Positions 8,483-15,627 of a stretch of 41,813 nt of DNA are shown here, in pieces (the first letter of the stretch is position 1; every line of letters begins with the position of its first letter). Source of the DNA: Novosphingobium chloroacetimidivorans (GTDB taxonomy: Bacteria; Pseudomonadota; Alphaproteobacteria; Sphingomonadales; Sphingomonadaceae). Under the pieces are notes generated by a model that saw nothing but the letters and a program-made list of their open reading frames with translations, ran no database searches and was not told where the DNA came from. Where the stretch lies: the NCBI RefSeq assembly GCF_014204535.1, contig NZ_JACHLR010000025.1:1-41813 (forward strand). The letters are read 5' to 3'. The translations under genes and the position numbers were made by a program.

Positions 8483-8892
8483 AATTCCTCCTTGAACCTC
8501 GAATTTCGAGTGTCCGAACGGCCCTTGCACGAGGATGGTTGCTTTGGAAACGTCACAATCGGCCAAATTGCCTCCGCATGTGACCTTCTTGCAACAGCAA
8601 GGTCGCGCATCGCAGGGGGTTTCGCTGCCGATCTGGTCGCCGGCTGTCACACCGGCCAGGTTTCTGCAGGACGCCGATCGTGATGGCTCTACCTGGAACG
8701 AGAGCCTCCTGCTTGAAGTAGCTGTCCAGTGAGGGGGCACACATCACGCTATGGGTAGCACCGCGACTTCGAGCGGATTGGCGTGTGATATGAACGGCGT
8801 ATCAGCGTAGCAGCGCCAGCGCGCGCCGCGCCAAAGCTGCCAGGCGACGTGCTACGCGGACGCTACGCGCGTACACCCACGGAGCTCTCTTG
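8483..8892. other. 410-base intergenic region, no gene seen
   Basis: This gap separates the divergent barrel gene and the toxin-antitoxin operon. It holds no convincing reading frame. A 13-base palindrome (CTCGAATTTCGAG, 8498-8510) sits just upstream of the barrel gene's ribosome site and would form a small hairpin in its leader. An 8-base inverted repeat (GCGTAGCA at 8805-8812, TGCTACGC at 8850-8857) lies before the antitoxin promoter. I assign no function to either. Confidence 0.4.
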
Positions 8893-8919
8893 ATATGTAC
8901 GCCTATTCGGCGTACATAT
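8890..8919 (+). promoter_or_regulatory. Antitoxin promoter overlapped by a palindromic operator
   Basis: A -35 box TTGATA (8890-8895) and a -10 box TACATA (8913-8918) are 17 bases apart. Between and over them lies a perfect inverted repeat with 11-base arms (ATATGTACGCC at 8893-8903, GGCGTACATAT at 8909-8919) and a 5-base spacer. A repressor bound here would cover both boxes. DUF1778 antitoxins have a ribbon-helix-helix N-terminus and repress their own operons, so this is the likely operator of the genes that follow. Confidence 0.72.
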
Positions 8920-8942
8920 TGACCGAGCTGGAAGAGGTCGTC

Positions 8943-9251
8943 ATGCTGGGTTTCGAAGATCAGGTCGGCGCGATTGCGGAGCGCAGCAGCGAGCGGATGC
9001 ACTTTCGCACCAAGCCGCGGATCAAGCAGGCCATCCAGCGGGCGGCCGCGCTTGCGGGCGTGGACGACTCCGTCTTCACGATGAACGCCGCGTATCGCTC
9101 GGCCATGGAGACGATCGCGGCGCATGAGCGTACCAGCTTGCAGCCGGTCGACCATGAGGCGTTCTTCGCCGCCCTCGATGTGCCGCCGGCACCGACCGAC
9201 CGGCTGCGCACGGCGTTCGCGCGCCATCGCGAGACGATCGCCAGCAGGTGA
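8943..9251 (+). CDS. DUF1778-type (TacA-like) antitoxin
   Basis: The 102-residue product fits the DUF1778 pattern: SSERMHFRTKPRIKQAIQRA forms the strand and first helix of a ribbon-helix-helix DNA-binding fold, followed by AALAGVDDSVFTMNAAYRSAM. The C-terminal tail (VDHEAFFAALDVPPAP) would wrap the toxin. The ATG at 8943 is chosen because GGAAGAGG lies 5 bases before it and because the earlier ATG at 8895 is inside the operator. Its stop overlaps the toxin's GTG start (GTGA), the usual arrangement of this pair. It should neutralise the GNAT toxin and repress the shared promoter. Confidence 0.82.
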   Translation: MLGFEDQVGAIAERSSERMHFRTKPRIKQAIQRAAALAGVDDSVFTMNAAYRSAMETIAAHERTSLQPVDHEAFFAALDVPPAPTDRLRTAFARHRETIASR

Positions 9252-9808
9252 CCGAGCCCGAAACCGTCGGGTCTTCGGAGCCGGGGCGCATGATCGTGGA
9301 GCCGCTCGATCCCGCCCTGCACGACCGCGCGGGGTTCTCCTGCGGGATCGACCAGGTCGACAACTTTTTCCGCCGCACCGCGAACAAGCTCGCCAAGGCG
9401 GACAACATCCGCACTTTCGTGATGACCGGCCCGGAAGGCGAACTGATCGGCTTCTACGCCCTCAACGCGCATGCGGTGGACTACGCCGAACTGCCCGACC
9501 GCTTCGCGCGCTCCCGCCCTGCGCACGGCAGTATTCCGGCGGCCTACATCTCGATGATCGGCGTCGATCGCCGGTTTCAGGGCCGCGGCTATGGCGGCGA
9601 CTTGCTGGTCGACGCCCTGACCCGCCTCGCCCGCGCCGCCGACACCCTCGGCATCGCGGTCGTGATGCTCGACGTGCTCGACTGCGGCGACCCGGAGACA
9701 GTGGCCAAGCGCCTGGCGCTCTACACCAGCTACGGCTTCGCCCCCCTGGCGTCCCATCGCCTGCGGCTGTTCCTGCCGATGGCGACGGTCCGAACGCTCA
9801 TCGGCTAG
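9248..9808 (+). CDS. GNAT-family acetyltransferase toxin (TacT-like)
   Basis: This 186-residue acetyltransferase belongs with the toxins that acetylate charged tRNA and stop translation. Features are FSCGIDQVDNFFRRTANKLA near the N-terminus, a middle strand ELIGFYALNAHAV, AAYISMIGVDRRFQGRGYGG with the acetyl-CoA pyrophosphate loop (Q-G-R-G-Y-G), and the C-terminal LYTSYGFAPLA. The GTG at 9248 overlaps the antitoxin stop; an internal ATG at 9290 (MIVEPLDP) would give 172 residues, closer to known TacT lengths. On a plasmid this pair would favour retention of the replicon. Which tRNA it attacks cannot be told. Confidence 0.82.
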   Translation: MTEPETVGSSEPGRMIVEPLDPALHDRAGFSCGIDQVDNFFRRTANKLAKADNIRTFVMTGPEGELIGFYALNAHAVDYAELPDRFARSRPAHGSIPAAYISMIGVDRRFQGRGYGGDLLVDALTRLARAADTLGIAVVMLDVLDCGDPETVAKRLALYTSYGFAPLASHRLRLFLPMATVRTLIG

Positions 9809-9916
9809 GGTCAGGATCTGTAATTGCAGAGCTAGGCGGTGCTGATCCCTTGAGGGTTTCATGGGTCTGTCTGTCCGTACTGGCCGAGCCGAAGCATGGT
9901 CGTGCTGTATCGGGTC

Positions 9917-10410
9917 TCACAAAGGCGAACGTTGCATTGACTCGAAGCGGGCGTTCTTGAGACCACGACGCTTGGCAATTCTCATGGCCCATGTCTTAAG
10001 GCGAACGTCTCCCGGCTGCGGGTGAGGACCGAGTTGGCGGCTTCGTACAGCAGCTTGCGCACACTCCCGTCGCGTTGTTTGGTGATCCGGCCTGTCCAGT
10101 CGAGCTCACCCGAGTTGTGGCGTCTGGGCAATAGGCAGAAATACGCGCCGGCATTGCGCGATTGTCGGAAGCGGCCCGCCTCATCCATTGCCGCGGCGAA
10201 CGCAGCGGATGTCTGCACACCAACGCCCGGTATGGTCATGAGGATTTCGCAGGCCTGCGACTGGCTGACGATAATATAGCGCTCCAGCATCGCGGCAAAC
10301 GCCTCCGGAGAGTTCTCGGCCTTTTCCGACACCAGCTTCCGACCGGTTTCGTCAACGATGCAGTCCTGCGTGCTTTCCATCGACAGGTCCAATCCGGCAC
10401 AGTGCTTCAT
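9917..10410 (-). pseudogene. IS110-family transposase, internally deleted and frameshifted
   Basis: The first 45 residues (MKHCAGLDLSMEST and on) are the start of an IS110 DEDD transposase and carry the first acidic residue. They are joined directly to the C-terminal part (ACEILMTIPGVGVQTSAAFAAAM, AGAYFCLLPRRHNSG, GSVRKLLYEAANSVL). About 200 residues of the usual 340 are missing between them. After SRETFA the frame shifts: the expected LKTWAMRIAKRRGLKNAR continues in another frame down to a stop at 9917. It cannot be active. No element ends were found. Confidence 0.8.
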
Positions 10411-10496
10411 GGCTGCTTCCTTCCTTCAGGACTCGACAACCAGAAGTGTGCGCCTCAATCGAGGTCCGAGGCAAGCAGTCGCAATTACACAACTCA

Positions 10497-11255
10497 TTGA
10501 TCCAGAAGATGAAGGCTGCGGCGAAGGCGATAGCTGGCAGGAAGGTGTGAGCACATCGATCGTAGCAGGTGTGGATGCGCCGTCAGTCCTTGAGGCGGAC
10601 GAACAGATTCTCAATCCTGTAGCGTTGTCGGTAGAGCATGCGATCGTAGGTATGCTGGGTATGGTGCTTGGCATGCGGGGGATGCACGGTGTTATGCCTC
10701 GCTCGTTCAATGCGCGGCGGAAGGCGAGAGAGCTGTACGCCTGATCGGCAAGGAGGAAGCGGGCGGGCGGCAGGTCGTTCAGAGCGGCGGCGGCAGTCTT
10801 GTGGTCGTGGTCTGTCCTTCCGACAGGTGCACAAGCAAGGGCCGTCCTTTCTCGTCGCACACGACCTGCAGCTTGGTGTTCAGGCCGCCCCGGATGCGCC
10901 CGATACATTGGGGTAAAGCCCCTTTTTTTAGCAGGTTGGCTGCCGTGCGATGTGCCTCCAGATGAGTGGCATCGATCATCAGCGTATCGACTTCACCGGC
11001 CTGCGCAGACAGTCTAGCCAGAATGCGGTTGAACACACCCCCCCGGCTTCGGTGGATGAAGCGATTGTAGATGGTCTTGTGCGGACCGTAGCCAGTAGGA
11101 GCATCCCGCCAGCGCAGGCCATTGCGGATCACGAACAGAATGCCGTTTAGCCCCCGTCAATCATCCGCCCGCGGCACTCTATGTGAAGGCGGAAAGAACG
11201 GCTCGATCCGCCGCATCTGCTCCGGCGTCAGCATCAGCATCGGTAGACCACTCAA
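10497..11255 (-). pseudogene. IS5-family transposase, broken by several frame changes and stops
   Basis: Read on the minus strand, fragments in different frames line up as one IS5-type transposase. TPEQMRRIEPFFPPSH comes first (about 11230) and soon meets a stop. FVIRNGLRWRDAPTGYGPHK through DTLMIDATHLEAHRTA and LNTKLQVVCDEKGRP follow (10779-11132). Then come NDLPPARFLLADQAYSS (about 10750), RQRYRIENLFVRLKD, and RRIHTCYDRCAHTFLPAIA. The LKD-stop-RRIH junction is a TGA at 10583-10585 where the family has tryptophan. More than one frame change means decay and not a single programmed shift. The terminal repeats were not recognised. Confidence 0.8.
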
Positions 11256-11342
11256 GACGGCACCTCCTGCCACCTTGAAGCACCAACCGGCCGTCAGTTT
11301 AACCAGTTAAATGACGCCAGTGGCCGCATAGAACAGGTTAAG

Positions 11343-11725
11343 CTAATCGGGATCGTCGATGAACTTATACACTGCATAGCCCGCACCGATGACGAGCAAG
11401 ATCACGATTGCGAAGATGACCAGCGATCAGAGCCCATATCGGCGGCGATAGAACTGAAGATACGTCACGAACTCTGCCGGGTTCTTGATCCCCATAACCT
11501 CGTTCGGCGCGTAGTGACGAGCCAGGATCGGAAGCAGGCCCACCGCGATCTTTCCTCCTTACTGTCGGTACTTGGACGCGCGATGAGTGTCCCCTCGATT
11601 TGTGCCCGCGCGGCATGGAAGGGCATTCCGGCCTGGGCGGACAAGGTTAGGACAGCGCCGAGCACTTCGAGCCGCGTGCTTGGCAGCACCAAGTTGTTGC
11701 CCTGATGGAAGATCTGCCGTGGCGT
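11343..11725 (-). pseudogene. Unidentified broken gene ending in a membrane segment
   Basis: A coding-like stretch (RQIFHQGNNLVLPSTRLEVL, AQAGMPFHAARAQIEGTL) ends near 11555 at GGAAAGATC. A one-base gain there would continue it as KIAVGLLPILARHYAPNEV and FVTYLQFYRRRYGL. It then meets TGA at 11427-11429, and the same frame runs on as a hydrophobic helix (SLVIFAIVILLVIGAGYA) to a TAG at 11343. I read this as one gene with a deletion frameshift and a nonsense codon. The second part alone (GTG at 11543, with AGGAGG upstream) could be a 38-residue product. The family is not recognised. Confidence 0.4.
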
Positions 11726-11726
11726 C

Positions 11727-12321
11727 TCAAGAATACCGGGCGAGGGCGTCGTGGGCCTCGCCCTTGTTGAGGTCGGCGATAGTGCGCCAGCGCAGTTCGA
11801 CATCGTCTGGCCAGTCGAGCATGAACAGAGCGCGCTCCACGGAGTTCTGGCGCAGATAGCCGGGGGACTTGCGCAGCATCACTGATGCCCGAACAGTATC
11901 GGCATGGATAGCATCGCAGCACTTGGTCTATGCGGCACCCCGCTGGCGGTCGCAAGGACCACCCGCGATCAGCGCACTCGAAGGTGCGCAATCCGATCCG
12001 GCAATCGATCGCGGCGTCATGCTCGCACAGTGTCGTTCGCGTGCGGCATAGTCGGCGAAGGCGTCGGGCACGCAGCCGATCTGGGGCGGCCACAACCGTG
12101 GGAATTGCGGCAGGTGGCGCCTAGGGGTTTGATCGCTAGGCCGGCATAAGGGAGTAATTGAGTTGCACCGCATAGCCGATCCGGTTGGCGGAACGCATCG
12201 CCGGAACACCTTGACCAGAACGTTGGGGGCCGAACTTGTACAGCCGCTTGATCGTAGCGGGGTCCGATGGCGGATCGAACATTGTGACGCGCTGCGCTGG
12301 CGACAGGAACCGCGCAATCAT
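11727..12321 (-). pseudogene. Tn3-family transposase (TnpA) remnant
   Basis: ATG at 12321 opens a frame with the Tn3 TnpA N-terminus (LSPAQRVTMFDPPSDPATIK, RSANRIGYAVQLNYSLMPA). In a second frame PQFPRLWPPQIGCVPDAFADY continues the same domain. After a deletion of most of the protein, C-terminal pieces appear: ASVMLRKSPGYLRQN, VERALFMLDWPDDVELR and IADLNKGEAHDALA, ending at a TGA at 11727. A complete TnpA has close to 1000 residues; under 200 remain. It is divergent from the resolvase at 12458, as in Tn3-type elements with a res site in between. Confidence 0.78.
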
Positions 12322-12339
12322 CTTGACCCTGCTCCCTTG

Positions 12340-12464
12340 CTGTCACACAATCTTGCCATGAGAACGTTGGCGCGACACAGCGGGAGTGACTGGTTAAGTG
12401 ACAGAAAGGTGCCGACTTGCGGCGCTGCTATCATCTGTCACGTGGACGCACGTTAAAGTGACGG
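12340..12464. promoter_or_regulatory. Candidate resolvase (res) site between tnpA remnant and tnpR
   Basis: The motif CTGTCAC or its complement GTGACAG recurs: 12340-12346, 12386-12392 (one mismatch), 12398-12404, 12435-12441 and 12458-12464 (one mismatch). Pairs face each other at changing distances, as expected for the unequal subsites of a Tn3-type res site, and the region lies between the divergent tnpA remnant and tnpR. Resolvase binding here would also repress its own gene. The last copy covers the tnpR start codon. Confidence 0.5.
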
Positions 12465-13090
12465 CGCTGATCGGTTATGCGCGCGTATCGAAGGCTGACG
12501 GCAGCCAGGCCATCGACCTACAGCGCGACGCGCTGGCGAAGGCCGGGGTCGATCTGGAGCATCACCTCTATACCGATGCCGCATCGGGCAAGCGCGACGA
12601 TCGGCTGGGGCTAGAGGCGTGTATCAAGGCGTTGCGCCATGGCGACACGCTGATCGTGTGGAAGCTCGACCGGTTGGGGCGCGACCTGCGCCACCTCGTC
12701 AACTTGGTCGGCGACCTTACGAAGCGCAATATCGGGCTGAAGGTACTCGCGGGCGAGGGCGCGTCGATCGACACCACCACCGCTAACGGCCGGCTCGTCT
12801 TCGCGATCTTCGCCGGTTTGGCCGAGTTCGAGCGCGATCTGATCGTCGAGCGGACCAAGGCGGGTCTCGCCGCCGCCCGCGCCCGTGGGCGGAGCGGCGG
12901 TCGCCCGTTCAAGATGACGCCGGCCAAGCTGCGCCTCGCCCAAGCGGCGATGGGCAAACCTGAAACTAAGGTCGCCGAGCTCTGTGCCGAACTCGGGATC
13001 ACCCGCCAGACGCTCTACCGATTCGTTGGGCCCAAAGGCGAGTTGCGTATCGACGGGCAACGAATGCTCGATCGGCGGAAGGCGAAGTGA
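12458..13090 (+). CDS. tnpR: Serine recombinase, Tn3-type resolvase
   Basis: The 210-residue product is an intact resolvase. IGYARVSKADGSQAIDLQRD holds the catalytic serine (S11), and VWKLDRLGRDLRHLVNLV and FAIFAGLAEFERDLIVERT are the conserved catalytic and dimer parts. LAAARARGRSGGRP leads into a C-terminal helix-turn-helix (VAELCAELGITRQTLYRF). The GTG at 12458 is chosen because the protein then begins VTALIGYARVS, the normal position; the open frame extends 20 codons further up. It resolves cointegrates of a Tn3-type element, but its partner transposase is destroyed. It could still act on matching sites elsewhere, for example to resolve plasmid dimers. Confidence 0.9.
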   Translation: MTALIGYARVSKADGSQAIDLQRDALAKAGVDLEHHLYTDAASGKRDDRLGLEACIKALRHGDTLIVWKLDRLGRDLRHLVNLVGDLTKRNIGLKVLAGEGASIDTTTANGRLVFAIFAGLAEFERDLIVERTKAGLAAARARGRSGGRPFKMTPAKLRLAQAAMGKPETKVAELCAELGITRQTLYRFVGPKGELRIDGQRMLDRRKAK

Positions 13091-13309
13091 ACCGCCTGTT
13101 CCGCCAGGATCGGCTGATCGCCTCGAACACGATCCGCGCGATGTTAGTGAGTTGGCATGATCGGGCGATTGCCTGCGATCAGGAGCAGCTACGCCGAAGA
13201 CTTAGCCTACGCTTGGAAAGAGAATCTGCGATGAACCCATTGCCAATCTATATCTTGTACGTATTCCCACGGTAAAACTTAGACATGTGCGAGGCAATTA
13301 CGATTATTC

Positions 13310-14452
13310 ATGCACTACCTTGAGAAGCGCTGGCGCTTGCGCCATCAGCGAACGATCGTTCTGCACGCCGGGTTGCCCAAGACGGGCACTACCTACATTC
13401 AGAATGAGTTATTCGCCTTGCGCAAGGTGCTGCGGCAAGATCACCAGGTCCTGATGCCAAGCATCTCGCCCAACCTTACAGATGCGCTATGCAGCATGTT
13501 CCATGACGATCCGATGTTACACATCACGAACAAGATCCAGGGGAAGTCAAACGAGGACCTGCGGGATCAAATTGGCGCTTACTTCGCAAATATCGAAGGC
13601 GAACTGGACCGCCACGAGTGGAATATGCTGATCTTGTCGGCCGAAGGGGTGTACAATCTTGGCGAAAGCGAGATGCGAAGACTTCAAGTTTGGGGCAGGC
13701 AGTTCGGGCTCAGGTGGAAGATCGTCTTCGGCGTAAGGAATGGTCCCGACTGGGTGCGCAGTGTGATACAAGAAATGGTCAAGGGGGGCGACACCCTGAA
13801 CCGTCTGTACGACGATCTTCCGATCCCGCTATACCGGGAACGTATCGGCACAGCGATCAAGCTGTTCGGGCGCAGCTCGGTCACGGTCTACTCCTACGAG
13901 GACGCGGCCGCCTACCCGCAGGGCATACTGTCGCACTTCCTTTCGGTCCTTGGTCTGCAGATCCCCGTCGGCGAACAGCAAGGTTCGCAGCAACAAAACA
14001 AGTGCATGTCGCATGAGGCTCTGACGCTCTTGAGCCGGATCAATGCGATGCGGCCGCTTCTCACCGCCGGCTCCATCCTTCCGGCGAGGCGCAATGGACG
14101 AGAAGCGCTCAACCTCCTTGGTGTTCGCGGCCGGCCCTTTCGGCTGCCACCCGGCATTCGCCGCCGGGTCATCGCCGCGGTTGCGGAGCAGGAACAATGG
14201 CTCGAGGATAACTTCGGCATTAGTTACCAGTACCCTGCGACTTGTAGGGTGTCGTACGGGTCGTCGGGCAGCAAGTCACGCGGGGACGGCGCAAAGATGG
14301 CGCGCAAGGGCGGGAGTGCCGTGCGAGCGGCATTGCCGAGTTCGCAGGGCGGATACGCCGAAAGTCATGGCGCTGCACTCGAATTGTCGTCGGAGGCTTT
14401 GGACGACCTTGCCGTCCTGATCTGCGATCTCGTCAATGGCCGCCCACGGTGA
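13310..14452 (+). CDS. Sulfotransferase-like protein
   Basis: The 380-residue product begins with VLHAGLPKTGTTYIQNEL (about residues 17-34), the loop that binds the 5'-phosphosulfate of PAPS in sulfotransferases. Near residue 138 WKIVFGVRNGPDWVRSVIQE has the Arg and later Ser expected of the 3'-phosphate site. The middle part (SVTVYSYEDAAAYPQGIL, HFLSVLGL) fits P-loop sulfotransferases of polysaccharide clusters. The last 80 residues (basic and Ser/Gly-rich) match nothing I know. It lies just after the mobile-element remnants and before a PhyH gene on the same strand. It may sulfate the capsule; PAPS genes are not in the window. Confidence 0.72.
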   Translation: MHYLEKRWRLRHQRTIVLHAGLPKTGTTYIQNELFALRKVLRQDHQVLMPSISPNLTDALCSMFHDDPMLHITNKIQGKSNEDLRDQIGAYFANIEGELDRHEWNMLILSAEGVYNLGESEMRRLQVWGRQFGLRWKIVFGVRNGPDWVRSVIQEMVKGGDTLNRLYDDLPIPLYRERIGTAIKLFGRSSVTVYSYEDAAAYPQGILSHFLSVLGLQIPVGEQQGSQQQNKCMSHEALTLLSRINAMRPLLTAGSILPARRNGREALNLLGVRGRPFRLPPGIRRRVIAAVAEQEQWLEDNFGISYQYPATCRVSYGSSGSKSRGDGAKMARKGGSAVRAALPSSQGGYAESHGAALELSSEALDDLAVLICDLVNGRPR

Positions 14453-14582
14453 TGCCGGTGCCCTCGGGGAGCCTGGGCGTTCGAACCGGCCCGGATCATG
14501 ATCGGAAGATGGCATCCATGCGCCGCGTAAGTTACCATGCTTCGAAATTAGGGCGCTGAATGGCACGAGATCGCGTAGCGCC

Positions 14583-15557
14583 ATGCGACGCAATCAAGGA
14601 CGCCGCCAACTCGTGACAAACCCTCTCCCCGGCTTGCCGCTCGTCGAATCTCCGCTGCTGCCCGGCCAACTCGGCTCCATGGGCTTGACTGACAAGGAGC
14701 AGCGGCTCGCCAGCGAGCTGCATCATCGAGGTTATGGAGTCCTCGATTTCCCCGATGGCGATCTCGATGCCAGAATTGCCAGGATCAAGGCCAATCTGGG
14801 TCCCCACTATGGGATCGACTTCGATGATCCGCAAAGCGACAAGACGGCCGGCGAACGGCGCCTGCAGGATGCCTGGAGATACGACGAGGACGTGCGTGCC
14901 ATCGCCGCGAACGAAATCGTCCTCGATCTGCTCGGGCGACTGTACGGGCGCCGGGCCTTTCCGTTCCAGACGCTGAACTTCCCCGTGGGGACAGAGCAGG
15001 AAGCGCACACCGACACCGTTCACTTCTCCAGCCTCCCCGAGCGCTTCATGTGCGGCGTGTGGCTGGCGATGGAGGATATCGGTCCGGAAGCCGGCCCGTT
15101 GTTCTACCTGCCCGGATCTCACCGCTGGCCGGTCCTGAGCAATTCCTTGATCGGACGCCGTGGCTTCGGGAGTGCGGCGGCATCGGCGCAGGATCCGTTC
15201 GCCCATGCCTGGCGCGCCTTGCGCGAGGCAACCGGCGCAATCGAAGAGCCCTTCCTGGCGCGCAAGGGGCAAGCGCTGATCTGGTCGGCGAACCTTCTCC
15301 ATGGCGGCAGCCCGCAGAGCGACAACACGCTCACACGCTGGTCGCAGGTAACCCACTATTACTTCGAAGATTGCATCTACTACACGCCTGCCTTTTCCGA
15401 CGAGGCGCTGGGGCAGCTCGACATGCGCGCCGTATCGTCGATCGCTGATGGCTTGCCGCGCGCCAACAGCTACCTGGGCGACGTGTTGCAATCACCCAGG
15501 CGCTCTCGCCCGCTGATGAAGAGATTGCGACAGCGGTGGCAGGGTTCGCGCAGTTGA
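14583..15557 (+). CDS. Phytanoyl-CoA dioxygenase (PhyH) family protein
   Basis: This is the second PhyH-type Fe(II)/2-oxoglutarate dioxygenase of the window, 324 residues. EAHTDTVHFSSLPERFMCGV carries the H-x-D metal ligands near residue 140. EAGPLFYLPGSHRWP is the conserved strand after them. LLHGGSPQSDNTLTRWSQ gives the distal histidine and a downstream arginine for 2-oxoglutarate. YYFEDCIYYTP near the C-terminus is common in members from glycan clusters. It lies 130 bases after the sulfotransferase gene and ends 70 bases before the convergent double glycosyltransferase. The first 30 residues may not be translated; GTG at 14613 is an alternative start. Confidence 0.85.
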   Translation: MRRNQGRRQLVTNPLPGLPLVESPLLPGQLGSMGLTDKEQRLASELHHRGYGVLDFPDGDLDARIARIKANLGPHYGIDFDDPQSDKTAGERRLQDAWRYDEDVRAIAANEIVLDLLGRLYGRRAFPFQTLNFPVGTEQEAHTDTVHFSSLPERFMCGVWLAMEDIGPEAGPLFYLPGSHRWPVLSNSLIGRRGFGSAAASAQDPFAHAWRALREATGAIEEPFLARKGQALIWSANLLHGGSPQSDNTLTRWSQVTHYYFEDCIYYTPAFSDEALGQLDMRAVSSIADGLPRANSYLGDVLQSPRRSRPLMKRLRQRWQGSRS

Positions 15558-15627
15558 TCGCGGGCACCGGTATGGCGGTAGACGTCCTTGGTGGGGTTGA
15601 CGCCGTGTTTACCGCGTAAACCTCAGC

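Noticed and set aside
8895..8942. Earlier ATG for the antitoxin
   Set aside because: It lies inside the operator and upstream of the likely transcription start; the ATG at 8943 has a good ribosome site.
13087..13275. 62-residue frame overlapping the resolvase stop
   Set aside because: No family likeness, no ribosome site beyond the overlap, and it lies in a decayed mobile-element area; could be a fragment but I cannot support it.
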